Source of the DNA: Adiantum capillus-veneris
Lineage: Eukaryota > Streptophyta > Polypodiopsida > Polypodiales > Pteridaceae
Assembly (NCBI GenBank): GCA_014529385.2
Contig: CM043970.1
Span: 43,752,779-43,816,778, forward strand
Length of the DNA: 64,000 nt
Direction of reading: 5' to 3'
In this document: positions 44,517 to 56,117 of the stretch, one piece after another
Numbering within the stretch: position 1 is the first letter of the stretch
How the letters are laid out: each line of letters begins with the position of its first letter
Position numbers and translations under genes: made by a program
The notes under the pieces: model-generated
What the model saw: only the letters and a program-made list of their open reading frames with translations
Databases searched by the model: none
Told to the model about the DNA's origin: nothing

Positions 44517-46793
44517 GATTGGGAGAGTGGGAAATTAATTTGCAGGAATGACAATCATAAGAAGGTTGTCTTTGACATGAAGGAGCAACGCCAAGAGGAG
44601 CTCCATGAAGAATCATCTCAAAGTGAGACGGAAGAAGGTTGGACCGATAGCACTTCAGAAGAAGAAAGTAGCGGCAGCATTACTGAAGAGGAGTCTTCCA
44701 TCGAAGTCATGGGGGTAAGGTTTAAGCCAAGCAACCAAGAGACCTCTTGTCAAGGATTGGAGGAGGTAGGTCCTCAAGAGAACGAAGGTGTTCAAGATGA
44801 AGGGATGCTGGAAGGTATGCTATCAACAACACTTACAAAGGATGAAAGAGAGGAGTTCAAATGTGTGCTAAGGAAGTTTCCTAGGCTTTTTGCTAAAGAC
44901 TACACCGACATGCGTGGGGTAGATGTTGTTCAACACAAGATTGAGTTAAAGCCTGAGGCCACACCTAAAGCTCACAAGCTACGAAGGCTAGGAGTTATAA
45001 AGGAACAGGATCTACTCAAAGAGGTAAGAAAGCTTCTAGCAGCAGGTTTCATTTATCCAGTGGATAATTCAGAGAGGGTCTCTCCTGTTATTGTCACTCC
45101 TAAGAAAAATGGCAAGTGGAGGGTGTGTGTGGATTACCGTCCCCTCAATGAGGCAACAAAAAAAGATCACTTTCCCCTTCCATTCCAGGATGAGATACTA
45201 AATGAGGTAGCTGGTCATGAGAAGTACACTATGTGCGATGGTTACTCACGTTACTTTCAAATAGGGATTGCATTGGAGGATCAATTGAAAACAACCTTTA
45301 TCACTCCTTGGGGTTGTTATGCTTTTAGAGTCATGCCATTTGGTCTGACAAATGCTCCTGCAACATTCCAACGTTTCATGAATATGGTGTTTCAAGCATT
45401 CTTTGGAAAGTCAATTAGGGTGTTCATTGATGATTTCTGTATTTATAGCTCAAAATCATTGCATCTACAAAGGGTAGAAGAAGGTTTAAAGAAGCTCTAC
45501 GACATGGGAGGTCAACTCAACCCCGACAAGTGCCATATAGGTGAGGATGAAGTAATCTTGCTTGGTCATAAAGTTTCTTACAAAGGCATTGAAGTGGATC
45601 CTTCAAAGGCAAAGGCTCTTATTGAGCTACCATCACCCAAGAGTCTTAAGGAGGTCATCTCATTCATTCAAAAGGTGAAGTATATGTCACGCTTCATTCA
45701 CTTAGCCTCGGAGTTACTTCACCCTTTGCAAAAGTTGACACAACAAGTAGAATTTGCATGGTCTGATGAGCTTGAAGAGTACTTTTGTAACATTAAATCC
45801 ATTTTGTCAGAGCTACCAACACTCATGCCTCCTTGTTGGGAGTACACATTCTTTGTTAGCTCTAGTGCTGGGAAAGAAACAATTGGTGCAGTTTTGTTAC
45901 AACAAGATCCCTATAGTACCACGATGCGGCCCATCTACTTTGCTAGTAGGGTGATGAATGCTTTAGAGAGAGGCTATACGGAGGCAGAACTCATGATGCT
46001 TTCTCTCATGTTTGCGATAAGGAAGTTTAGATTCTACTTGCTCCCAAAACCTTTTGTAATCCTCACCGCAGAGAATGTGTTCCCTTGGGTGTCATCTCAA
46101 ATGAATCTTAGTACTAGGATCTCAAAGTGGATTATGGAGTTGCAAGAGTTTCAATACTCTTTCAAGGTAGAAGATAGTGTGCATGCACAATTGGCAGGGA
46201 TTCTCACTTATAGGGTGCATGAAAAGGAGATTAAGGTGCCTGAAGTAAAGAGCCTACCATTGCCACCACCAAAAAGTATTCCTAATGCTTTTACCCTGTT
46301 CTTTGATGGAGCTTTTCGTCGAGCCACAGGAAAATCAGGGGGAGGGCTAGTGTTGCTCAACCCAAGTGGAGAGGTGGTCATGAAAGAGAAGTTCAATCTA
46401 CCAAGTTCAGCTAGCAACAATGAAGCAGAATATGACACACTACTTCATGGTTTAAAAATATGCATTGGCCATGGTATACAATGTCTCATGGTAAAAGGGG
46501 ATGCACTTCTCATTGTGAAGCAGATTTTAGGCATTTGGGCATGCAAAAATGAAAGACTAAGGGCCAAAGTTCATACCATCCGTAGGCTATTTAATCAATT
46601 TGAGGAGGTGCAATTATATCATATTCCTAGGAAACAAAATGAAGATGCTGATTTACTTGCACAACAAGCCGTTGCATGTGTAAAGAAAGAAGTACAGGTC
46701 ATCATGGTGGCAGCTGCTGTGAAGCAACCGAGGTACCAGGGATTGGAGTCATTGGCTACATTTTGGAGGGTGAGTTTCCACCAGACTTCATAA
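44517..46793 (+). CDS. gypsy-3 reverse transcriptase, RNase H and second RNase H
   Basis: An acidic linker leads to RT: KKNGKWRVCVDYRPLN, CDGYSRYFQI, TFITPWGCYAFRVMPFGL and the catalytic box FIDD at about 45427. A first RNase H (FFVSSSAGKETIGAVLL, about 45850) has lost its first Asp. A second RNase H starts at about 46300 (LFFDGAFRR.. GGGLVLL, NNEAEYDTLLHGL), the Tat hallmark. The native frame leaves at about 46740 through a one-base shift, so the residues after that are not native. Confidence 0.88.
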   Translation, partial: DWESGKLICRNDNHKKVVFDMKEQRQEELHEESSQSETEEGWTDSTSEEESSGSITEEESSIEVMGVRFKPSNQETSCQGLEEVGPQENEGVQDEGMLEGMLSTTLTKDEREEFKCVLRKFPRLFAKDYTDMRGVDVVQHKIELKPEATPKAHKLRRLGVIKEQDLLKEVRKLLAAGFIYPVDNSERVSPVIVTPKKNGKWRVCVDYRPLNEATKKDHFPLPFQDEILNEVAGHEKYTMCDGYSRYFQIGIALEDQLKTTFITPWGCYAFRVMPFGLTNAPATFQRFMNMVFQAFFGKSIRVFIDDFCIYSSKSLHLQRVEEGLKKLYDMGGQLNPDKCHIGEDEVILLGHKVSYKGIEVDPSKAKALIELPSPKSLKEVISFIQKVKYMSRFIHLASELLHPLQKLTQQVEFAWSDELEEYFCNIKSILSELPTLMPPCWEYTFFVSSSAGKETIGAVLLQQDPYSTTMRPIYFASRVMNALERGYTEAELMMLSLMFAIRKFRFYLLPKPFVILTAENVFPWVSSQMNLSTRISKWIMELQEFQYSFKVEDSVHAQLAGILTYRVHEKEIKVPEVKSLPLPPPKSIPNAFTLFFDGAFRRATGKSGGGLVLLNPSGEVVMKEKFNLPSSASNNEAEYDTLLHGLKICIGHGIQCLMVKGDALLIVKQILGIWACKNERLRAKVHTIRRLFNQFEEVQLYHIPRKQNEDADLLAQQAVACVKKEVQVIMVAAAVKQPRYQGLESLATFWRVSFHQTS

Positions 46794-47813
46794 AAGCTCA
46801 GAAGAGGAGACTCATGAAGAAGGCAAGCATGTATCTCTTCCTAGAAGGCTCCCTCTATCAAAGAGGGAAGGATAAAGTGTGCAGAAGAGTACCAACTATC
46901 GCGGAAATTCCAGCCATTCTAAAAGGTTTGCATGAAGAGACATGTGGTGGTCATTTTTCCCAAGAATTAACTATGAAGAAGATTTTGCTTGCGGGGTATG
47001 TTTGGCCAAGTCTGCATGTGGATGTCCAACATTGGTGTAAAAGTTGTCACAATTGTCAGGTAAATGGGAATAGAAGATTGATTTATGGTCCAAGGCAAAT
47101 TGTGCTTGCAAATGGACCCTTTGAAAAGTGGGGCATTGATGCTATGGGTCCTCTGCCTAGGAAAAAAAATGGTAAACTCTACATTCTAGTGGTTGTAGAC
47201 TATATGACTAGGTGGGTGGAAGCACAAAGTGTGGCAAAGGTAAATGAGAGGACAGTGAGCAAATTCGTCTACACTCACATTTGTTGTAGATTTGGCACAC
47301 CTTTGGAGATTGTTTCTGATAATGGTCCAGGGTTTAGAAAGGGATTGCTCACAGAAGTCTGTGAAGAACTTCGCATTCTACATCGTCACAGTACACCCTA
47401 CTATCCCCAATCAAATGGTTTGGTAGAAAAAGCTAATGGTGTCATTGCAGGCATCATTAGAAAGATAGTGAAAAACAAGACAAAGTTGTGGGATGACTTC
47501 TTGGATGGTGCCTTGTGGGCGTATCGAGCCACATATAGGGAAGCCACGGAGTTCACACCATTTCACTTGGTCTATGGTCAAGAGGCTTTACAGCCAATTG
47601 AACTAAACATTCCAACAATGCGACTTCATGGCAAATCAGCACAAGCTGATCAAGAAGCATGGATGGATCGACTTCTTACCTTAGCTGAGCTTGAGTGGAA
47701 AAGAGAAGCAGCATACGAGTGCTATAAGAGGAAAGCCACACAGACAAAGGAGAAGCTTGACAAGAAACTGAAGGACAAAGGCATCAATGAAGGAGATCTT
47801 GTGCTAAGGTATA
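46740..47813 (+). CDS. gypsy-3 integrase (interrupted by CACTA)
   Basis: The frame opening at 46676 becomes native at about 46740. It has the HHCC finger (HEETCGGH.. CKSCHNC, about 46930-47060), then catalytic Asp in WGIDAMGPL (about 47133), Asp in VSDNGPGF (about 47318) and Glu in NGLVEKANG (about 47417). All catalytic residues are present. The CACTA element enters at 47814. The last 30 or so residues of the open frame, to 47926, are transposon sequence. Confidence 0.88.
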
Positions 47814-47875
47814 CACTACAAGAGGCTATTCATATTAGTGACGCTCACACAGCGACGCTCAAAAAACAAATACCC

Positions 47876-47933
47876 GGCGTCGCTATGAGCGTCGCAAATT
47901 TCTTTGTAAATTTGCGACGCTCATAGCGACGCC
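47876..47933. repeat. Perfect 26-bp inverted repeat in CACTA left subterminal region
   Basis: Arms 47876-47901 and 47908-47933 pair perfectly around a 6-base loop and are made of GCGTCGC/GCGACGC motifs. A second palindrome (13-base arms 47965-47977 and 47981-47993) follows. Such subterminal motifs usually bind the accessory transposase in this superfamily. Confidence 0.9.
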
Positions 47934-47999
47934 GACTGGGCTAAAAAAATAACAGAGAGCGCCCAAAAACTCAGATCTCAGATCTGAGTTTTTCGGCGC

Positions 48000-48400
48000 C
48001 CTCAAGCAAGGAGCAGGTAACGCTCTCCCTCTCTCTCTGTCTCTCTCTCTTTCTTCTCCACACACACACTCACACACACACACGAGGAGAGGAAGGAGAG
48101 CCAGGTATGCTCCTTCCCTCTCCTCACTCTCATGTTCCCTTCCCCTCTTTCTCTCTCCCTCTCTCTCTCACACACACACACACATACACACACATACATA
48201 AACAAAGAATGAACACACACATTGAGAGAGGAAAAGAGAGAGAGAGCATGCATAAACAAAAAACGCACACATTGAGAGAGGAAAAGAGAGAGAGAACATG
48301 CATAAACAAAAAACGCACACATTGAGAGAGGAAAAGAGAGAGAAAACATGCATAAACAAAAAAACGCACACACATTGAGAGAGAAAGAGAGAGAAACTAA
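48000..48400. repeat. Microsatellites and 50-bp minisatellite in CACTA left region
   Basis: CT, CA and GA tracts are followed by about four units of 50-52 bases, with 'attgagagag' at 48221, 48271 and 48321 and a diverged copy at 48373. ORFs here are low-complexity artefacts. No coding is supported up to 48580. Confidence 0.88.
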
Positions 48401-48580
48401 TTTAACGTCGTAGGAAACTAATTAAAATTAAAAGACCTAAAGATCTAGCCGACGAGGAGTTGAACTCAAGACCTATTATTCAAGAGGGAAATGGCATAAC
48501 CAATCTATCATACTTGGCAAGGGTGATAGAAAGGTTATACCATTTATCTCTTTTTATTGGCACACACATCCACACACGCG

Positions 48581-49251
48581 CACACACACAAGAAGAAGAG
48601 AGTTATAACGTCGTAGGAAACTATCCTAAAAGACATTAAAGATTAGGTTAGATGTAGACTTACGTTAAATTAGATTTAGGTTTATTTAAGTTAAATTAGA
48701 TTAGATTTAGGTTTATTTACGCTAGATTTAGATTTACGTTATATTAGATTAGATTTAGGTCTCCATAGACTGCGATGCCTGCATGAAGCGGGTGAAGAAA
48801 GCCCTCAATGGAATATAGGGTATTGTTGCCTTCACTCATGGTGGGCTCCGTCGATCCAAAAGTACTGGTGAAATGTCTTCAGAAGATAGGGAAGAAGGTG
48901 GATCTTCAGGGCGGCAAGAGTCACTACATCCCCGACACAATGACCATCTAGACAACCTCTAGTCATTCAACAGCAACTTCAAAGTTAGTAACAAGAGCAA
49001 GAACGGTCTAAACGGCCAATTGCTGTTGTCAGATGTGGATGGAGATGAGGCAGCGTCACTGCCGGAAGTTAACTCTCACATCTTTAGTGATGAGAATGCC
49101 AACTCTTGCTGAGTTATGTGAAAAATTATGTGTTAAATCAGATTTGAGGTTCTTATAATCCCTGTTAGTTTAGTTCTTTGTTTTTAATATAACATAATTT
49201 ACGTTAGATTTAGATTTATGTTATATTAGATTAGACTTAGGTTTATTTAGG

Positions 49252-49286
<35 letters not shown>

Positions 49287-49382
49287 GAAGAAGAGAGTTT
49301 TAACGTTGTAGGAAACTATCCCAAAAGACGTTAAAGATTAGGTTAGATGTAGACTTACGTTAAATTAGATTTAGGTTTATTT
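48581..49382. repeat. Direct repeats flanking a captured gene fragment
   Basis: About 105 bases at 48581-48687 recur at 49276-49382 with a few changes. Inside them a shorter repeat (about 48729-48759 and 49208-49238) also flanks the captured segment. Both pairs are direct, so the foreign segment sits between duplicated copies of CACTA DNA. Confidence 0.85.
48761..49190 (+). pseudogene. Captured heavy-metal-associated (HMA/HIPP-like) gene fragment
   Basis: From 48771 the frame reads CDACMKRVKKALNGI, the CxxC metal-binding loop and following helix of a plant HMA domain. After a TAG and a one-base shift, 48841 onward reads VGSVDPKVLVKCLQKIGKKV, the matching second half of the same fold. A Ser/Asn/Asp-rich segment to about 49115 may be the downstream linker. 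The order and spacing fit HMA isoprenylated plant proteins, which bind metal ions. It is not part of transposition. It is broken and lacks a start and the isoprenylation end. Confidence 0.7.
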
Positions 49383-49722
49383 TTAGTTAGATTTACGTTT
49401 ATTTAGATTTACGCTTATTTACGTTAGATCGAGTCCACGCAAGAATTACTTACGGTTTAGGGTTTAGAGTTAGACGAACAGTGAAAAGATCTACTGTGAA
49501 AAGATGTTAAGATGCTGTGAAGTGCTACAGCTAGAGAAGAGGCAAAGGGGTTTTGTCCACTACATGCAGTATCATGTAGACGTGGGTCTGTAGATTTCTT
49601 GTACCCACAAATATAGGTATTGACCAATAAAGATGAGATTATAACCCGGTGGTTCTGATCTCCGTGCACCTCTAGACCGAGGTGTGCGGGGATTGGACAT
49701 GACTAGAGAATGTGAGGTAAAG

Positions 49723-49725
<3 letters not shown>

Positions 49726-49795
<70 letters not shown>
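49726..49795. repeat. (GA)n microsatellite upstream of CACTA transposase
   Basis: A pure GA run of about 70 bases lies between the homologous 'ctagagaatgtgaggta' leader and the transposase start. The homologous leader at 33664 has only a short GA tract. Confidence 0.95.
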
Positions 49796-49798
<3 letters not shown>

Positions 49799-49860
49799 GA
49801 CGAAGAATTCCAATAGAATATTAAATTTGTTGTCCAGGTTATAAGATTTTTATCCTCATT

Positions 49861-52800
49861 ATGAGTAGTGACGAGGATGTGGGACCGTCCAACCGAAACA
49901 CCTATCTCTCAATGAGGGTCTTATGTCCTTGTAATCAATGCAAGCATGCTGTGCGACGGACAAGACGTGTTTCTTTGCAGCACGTTCGCGAATTTGGCGA
50001 GTTCGATCCATCTATTATAGATCGAGTTGTTGCCAATTATAACTCGTCGGACTCTGACGCTGGCCAACAAGCAGCAATCTTGCAACCCAATAGACGTGTT
50101 CACAGGCGCTTTGGTCAAGCAGCATATGTGAGGCCACAAGATGTAGCCTCTGACAGCTCGGGGGATGATCATGCAGAGCACATTACCAACGAGGCAATGT
50201 TTGAGCCCGAGATTGATGAAATGATTGAGACGATCATGGATTCAGAAAGGCTTATCTATGATGATATGAAAAGTGAAGCCGATACGCCATTGTATAATGG
50301 AGCACGTATGTCTAGATTGAAAGCACTCCTGGTTCTTCTCAACATGCAGGCAAAGTTTGGATGGAGTGATACTAGCGTCACAGCGCTTTTCAGGTGATCT
50401 ATTACAATTAGTTTACTTTAATAAAACTCTAAATGTATAATGATCTGATAGATTTTTACACGACTGTATCGTATTTTTATGTTGTGTAGATTGCTTAAAG
50501 AGCACATACTACCAGCTGACAATGTGATGCCAGATTCCCGAGATGAAGCAAGAAAGATTTTGCGAAACTTGGGGATGGATTACAATTCTATCCACGCTTG
50601 TCCTAATGATTGCATTCTTTTCAGAGGGGAATACATAGACATGGAGAAGTGTCCGAAATGTGATTTCGAAAGATATGGAGTAGATCTCCACGGGACAAAA
50701 ATTCCACAAAAGGTTTTGCGACATTTTCCTCTGCTTCCTCGCATCGAGCATTTCTTCGAATGTAAGTCCATGGCCTCCCTAGCATCATGGCATGAGGAGA
50801 ATAAATCTTCGGATGGTGTGCTACGAATTCCTGCAGATTGCGCAGCCTGGAAACATATAGATGGAACATGGCCGGATTTTGCCAGGGAAGCTCGAAATTT
50901 GCGCTTAGGCCTGGCTATGGATGGCGTAAATCCATTTGGTCAAAGATCAACATCTTACAGTGTATGGCCCGTTATCATCGTCAACTACAACATTCCCCCG
51001 TGGTTGACTACGAAGAAGGGGCACCTATGGCTAAGCTTGATTGTGCCAGGGCGATATAAAGTGGGGAATATGGATGTGTATCTTCGTCCACTATTGGAAG
51101 AGCTACAACAATTGTGGATTGGCATAGAGGTGGTGGATATGAGCCGACACACAGGACGACGGAATGCTTTGATCAGAGGCATTCTAATGTGGACCATGCA
51201 TGACTATCCCGGGCTAACAGAATGCTCAGGTGATCTATTGACACTCCTCACTCAGACACTGTAAATCTTGTTTTTTCCCATAGTTGATCTATTATCATGT
51301 GTATACATGCAGGGCTTCAAACAAGCGGATACAGAGCATGTGTCACATGTGGACCTAGACTGAATGCACGTAGGGCGCCCTCATTGAAGAAGCAAATCTA
51401 CGAAGGTCATCAAGCGTATCTTCCAGAGAATCATGTGTTACGCGACGGCTTTTTGGGAAGAGAGCCACGAAGGATGTCTGCACAAGCATGGTTAGAGCAG
51501 AAGGAGATGTGCGATGACGGATTGCCTCCAGGGATGAAGAGACTATCTCTATGGTACGAGTTACCATACTGGCCCCGACTCATGATCAATCACTTGCTCG
51601 ATCCAATGCACATATTCAAGAATGTGGGTAATCTACTATGGGACCATCTGACCGGTAAGAAAGATACTTTGGGAGCCAGAGTTGACCTTAGAAATGTGGA
51701 TCATATGGAGCAATATTGGCCGCAAACAACATCTGATGGATCGATAAAACTCCCTAAAGCACCATGGATTTTCACAGGAGCCCAAGAACGCAAAGTAAAA
51801 GAGACCATTCGATCTTTGCGGATCCCCACTAGCGTAATGCACTAGTTCCGAACGTGTTTTACTAAAGAAGGAAGGCTTACCGGTTTGAAGTCACACGATT
51901 GGCATAAAATGTGTCAGGTACGTTCATAGTGGACTTTAATATCATTGCATAAAATGTGGACTTTAATATCATTGCTGCACATACTTTAGTTTATTTTACC
52001 GGTTGCCATTGAGGGATGTTTGTCTTTCAACATCCGTAACACAATCTACAAACTTGCAAAGCTGGTGCAATGGATCTCACAAAAGGAGATCAACGTAGAC
52101 TCCATACCATTCGCCAAACTAAATGCTGCGGAGCTTGTGTGCATGTTTGAGAAACATTTTCCTACTACCATGCTAACCATTCAGGTGCATCTTCTTGTTC
52201 ACATAGTTGATGAGGTGGAAATAGCTGGCACAGTTCATTCCAGATGGATGTTCTTCTTAGAACGTTTCATGAAAACGCTTAAGGGATATGTGCATCAAAA
52301 GGCACGTCTGGAGGGTAGCATGGCAGAAGGTTGGTTGGTATCAGAGTCCCTAGTGTACATTGGAGAGTGGCTAGACGGATTTGATAAAGCCCGGGACATG
52401 CTATGGAGAACCATAGATGATGAGCGCATATCTGGGATTGTCATGTGCAATCTCGGTGTTGAGAAGAAGATGACGGAAGATCTAGAGGCTAAAATCAACC
52501 GATTTTGCATGCTTCACAATCCAGTGATGCAAAAGTGGATTTCACAATATGAGGATGCAAAGCAAGAGCAACAAAGGGCACGAATCGAGTCAAGACAGGG
52601 AAGACGACCACCGATGCAGTATCCGACGGTTCTGGAGAGCCTACCAACCTTCATGAGCTTAAGATGGTTGCACAACCAATTGAAAAGCGCACAACAATGC
52701 GGTGACGAAGTGACTGAGGAAGAGTGGGAGTACTCTCGGGGTTACGCAACCAAGGTAAGTTTGCAATGTATGACTAGCTAGTGACATTATTTCTAAACGT

Positions 52801-53587
52801 TTGAACGGCCACTCATAATCTTTGTTCGTTGTAGTATAAGTCATACACAGCAGCATGGTGTAAAGGTCTATATTTTAGGGTGGAACGAATCGACAAAAAG
52901 CGTTTTACTCAAGATTGTGGAATCATGGCAAAATTTGAACAGTCTAGTCGACAACGTTCCTCTGATGCAGATCCTGTGGTGGCAGAACTCACTTACTTCG
53001 GCACGCTGCAAGAGATTTTGAGGATCGATTACAGAGGATTTTTTGTCGACTTGTTCGACGTGCAATGGTTCAAGATAATCATGGAGGGTCACAACGCTAC
53101 TGTGCGTAGAGGAGAGTCTGGTTTTCTTGAGGTGGATTCTACTAAGAAATGGACTGACCTAAGAGACACTTTCGTACTACCCGAGCATTGTGAACAAGTA
53201 AGTATGTAAATAGTTAACATCCCCCTTTTACAAGTTATGTGCTTGAAAGCTCTCATGTAAGTTATGTGGCTCTGGCAGGTAATATTTCATCCTACAAAGT
53301 CTACATCAAACTGGTGGTACGTCATAGAGGTAGCCCCTCGTAGCGCAAGGACGTATGAAGGCTACCATGTGCCAATCACAATGGCATCAATGGAGGAGAT
53401 CAGAGAAGATGCTCAATCAGAAGCCGCTGCGGTGGTGCCAGACGAGCATCAAGATGCTACTACTCTATATGGGGTGCATGCAGAGGAGCTACAAATTGAA
53501 ACAGAGGATATGTGTTTAAACGGAGAGCTCTATATAGATATAGGAAGTTATGCTGAGTTATGCGAGGATGAGAGAGAGATCTCTTAA
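49861..53587 (+). pseudogene. tnp2-like: CACTA transposase (TNP2-like), six exons, one internal stop
   Basis: Exons by consensus splice sites: 49861-50393, 50490-51229, 51313-51917, 51990-52754, 52835-53197, 53279-53587. All junctions keep frame. Exon 2 holds the Transposase_21 core (LAMDGVNPFG, VWPVIIVNYN, PWLTTKKGH). Exon 3 continues it (YWPRLMINHLLDPMHI). Exon 4 is DUF4218 (VHLLVHIVDE, GYVHQKARLEGSMAEGWL). Exon 5 is DUF4216-like (DYRGFFVDLFDVQWF). A TAG at 51843-51845 inside exon 3 is the only lesion seen. The ATG at 49861 is preceded by in-frame leader DNA and matches the acidic TNP2 N-terminus. It would cut at the element ends if intact. Confidence 0.85.
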
Positions 53588-53859
53588 AGCCACAAATATT
53601 GTATTTGAACAATTTTGCTCCGTGTTGTAAAAGCTCTGGCTCTCTAAGTACCTTCCATGGTGTATAACTCTCTTTTCAACTCGCCCTCACATCTTTTGAT
53701 TGAAACTTCTGAGTTTTCGACTTGCCTCTTCTATCACTCAATTCATTGCTTCATTGTATTTATATGCGTCATTACGTCATTGTATTTAATGGTCTTTGCG
53801 TCATTGTCTACTCTATTCATTCAATATTAAGTTTAAATATTCGTGTGTTTAATGCAGGT

Positions 53860-55169
53860 ATGGATGATGAGGAGTTTCTTTCTTCTTTGTCACCGCAGCA
53901 GAGACAGTGGTACGTGGAGCGTCATCGCTCTGGCGCATCATCGCGCGTTCCTACTCCATCCGCATCTCCCTCTATTTCGGAGCATTCGGCGCGCTCCGAA
54001 GCTTCGGCGTCGACGAGACGAGCTTCACACTCGTCTAAACACCGACGCTCTAGTGGTGGCGGTGGCAGTTGTTGTGGGGATTCCGCCACCGATGCCTCCA
54101 CACCGCCTCGTGTTCGATGAGGCTCTTTACCCTCCCCTTCTTTGCCCTCCCCCACACCAGCCACAGCATCGCCATCTACGCCAGGTTTTGCACGGCTGAC
54201 TGTTCCTAGCAGCTACACACCTCTACCTACTCCGCCAGGAGCCACCCCACTCGACAATCCTCGCTTCGGGGCCTTGACGTCGGTGGAGACACCTGATGTC
54301 CGTACCCCCATCGACACGCCACTAGAGACCCCTACCGGGACACCCAGGTTCACGCGTCATCGGCCAGAGGGCTTGCCTTACTCTGTCGACTTCAGCGGCA
54401 GCATCATCATGGATGATGACGGCAAGAAGGTGATATCGCACATGCGTGGTCTTTGCTCTCAGCTGTTTAGACATTACATACTAAACAAATGGAGTAAAGT
54501 ACCAAGTGATTTAAAAAACAGAGTCATCAGCATACTTCATGATGAGTTTCCCGTTCCAACACGGGATCAGCGCTTCAATGAAGACCTGATGAAGATTCGA
54601 ATGCGCGAATACTGCAAACACAAGCGTTTCGAAGTGCAAAAAGCAATCAAGCATGGGTGGAATAGGCCAGATTGGCTGGCCAAAGAAGATTGGAAGAATA
54701 CGAAGAAAGCAGCGCGCGAGAATCCCGACAAGTGGAAGCAACAAAAGGATGCATCCAGAGTGCGAGTAGAGGCAGGGAGCTCGCACCACTTGGGGAGCGG
54801 TGGATGGGCATCATTTGAGGCCGATTTTGTAAGTGTTTTTGCATTGCTCTTTATGTTCGATAGTTTAGGGTTTATGAGTTTTTTAAGTCTAACATAATGA
54901 ATTCTTTGTATGTTTTGACAGTGGTCGATGACAGGACGTGATCCCACACCGTACGAGCGCGAGTACACAGGCAGGAAGGGCTTAAGCACCCTGATGGACA
55001 TTCTCAGTTCTCGCGGCGGCATGGTTAGTATTAGGGTTTACTCTTTTCTATTTTTTGTATTGTTTTGTAAATGTCGTTATATGTTTATACTTATTGAAAG
55101 CTATCTTATTGTCTTTTTTTGCAGAATTCGACAGATACGCCGCTTGGACACGATGAGACGTCTGACTAG
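53860..55169 (+). pseudogene. CACTA second gene (Ptta/En-Spm-type, Transposase_24-like), three exons, one internal stop
   Basis: ATG 53860 lies after 'aatgcaggt', which may also be a splice acceptor. Exons are 53860-54828, 54922-55023 and 55125-55169, with canonical GT/AG and frame kept. The N-terminal third is Ser/Pro/Thr-rich and low complexity. The middle part (about 54430-54800) is helical and basic (KWSKVPSDLKNRVISIL, HGWNRPDWLAKEDWKN), typical of the plant En/Spm accessory transposase. A TGA at 54118-54120 interrupts the Ser/Pro region in the same frame. Such proteins bind subterminal repeats. Confidence 0.75.
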
Positions 55170-55544
55170 ACGACGTCAGTTTAGCCGTAGCTAGATAGCA
55201 TTAGTTTAGGGTTTCTCATAGCTTATGTATCATGAGACGGATTTTATACGTCTTTTTGAACCATGTATATTATTACATTTGTCACCGCAATTCATTTTGC
55301 GAATCAATTCTTTATGCCTATGATGTTGTACAATTGTCATTATTACATTTGCCAATCAATTCATTTTGCCTATGATGTGTACAATTGTCATTTTTACGCT
55401 TGTCAATTTTACAAACAATGCGTCTTGTGGGTGACTATTTTGGGTCTATTATCTACCCTTGCACTTTTTTAAAAAAGTGAATCAAGTACAATATGGTTGA
55501 TGGGTGGCAGGGCATTCAATGCCCTGTCACCAAAAAAAAATTAT

Positions 55545-55750
55545 CTCGTGCGTCGCTATAACCGTTGCTATTTATGGCTCTATAGCGCCGCTATGAGCGT
55601 CGCTATAGACTTCTGTGTAAACGTCGCTATAACCGTCGCTATGAGCGTCTCTATATAGCGAGGCAAATAGCGACGCTATTAGCGACGGTTTTAGCGACGC
55701 CGGGGGTTATAAAAACCCAGTGTATTTCCGTCGCTAACAACGTCACAAGA
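55545..55750. repeat. CACTA right subterminal repeat cluster
   Basis: The motif cgtcgctat and its variants or reverse complements (tagcgacg) recur about a dozen times within 200 bases. The family of motifs also appears in the left-end hairpin. It is the likely binding zone of the second gene's product. About 55170-55540 upstream shows no gene. Confidence 0.85.
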
Positions 55751-55770
55751 GCACACAACCTCTTGTAGTG

Positions 55771-56026
55771 GTATGACAATCGACTCGATAATCGTTTTGA
55801 TGCCAAATTTGAAACAAGATGGCAGGGGTCATACATAGTAAAGAAGGCTTTCAATTCAAGTTACTATCAACTTATGGACTTGAATGGGAAAGAGCACTCC
55901 AGGAAGGTAAATGGCTATCGCTTGAAGCCTTACTTGAGTCGCCTTCTACCAAAGGATCTACCAGAGCAAAAGGCAACTATCCCATGTAAGTATTATTCCA
56001 TGAAGCATGAGTGTAACACAAACTAA
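55771..56026 (+). pseudogene. End of gypsy-3 integrase, separated by CACTA
   Basis: The frame continues from 47812 in the order expected for a Ty3 integrase C-terminus: FETRWQGSYIVKKAF and SRKVNGYRLKPYL, ending at TAA 56024-56026. The purine tract and 3' LTR follow. It proves the CACTA entered the integrase gene. Confidence 0.85.
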
Positions 56027-56117
56027 AATTCCAAGGGGCCAAACAATGAATATCTTGTCAAGGACTCTGAAGCACTCTCTTTGGAAAAGATTCTTTATGA
56101 TGGTACATGAATATACC

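Larger units (their letters stand above)
47814..55770 (+). mobile_element. CACTA (En/Spm) DNA transposon, almost complete
   Basis: The ends are CACTACAAGAGG and its reverse complement CCTCTTGTAGTG. The flanks gtat (47809-47812) and gtat (55771-55774) indicate the insertion duplication; CACTA elements normally duplicate three bases, and one extra base lies between flank and TIR on the left. Excising the element restores the gypsy-3 frame. It has structured subterminal regions, a six-exon transposase gene, a second three-exon gene and a captured host fragment. Relics of the same family lie at 1-1001 and 32703-34060. Only one stop codon is visible in each gene. Confidence 0.95.

Noticed and set aside
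47814-47926. C-terminal extension of the gypsy-3 integrase frame
   Set aside because: These residues are CACTA terminal sequence read by chance; the true end of integrase is at 55771-56026.
48002-48375. Overlapping minus-strand ORFs with Cys/Val/Phe/Leu repeats
   Set aside because: They are produced by CA, CT and 50-bp repeat arrays in the CACTA left region and have no independent support.
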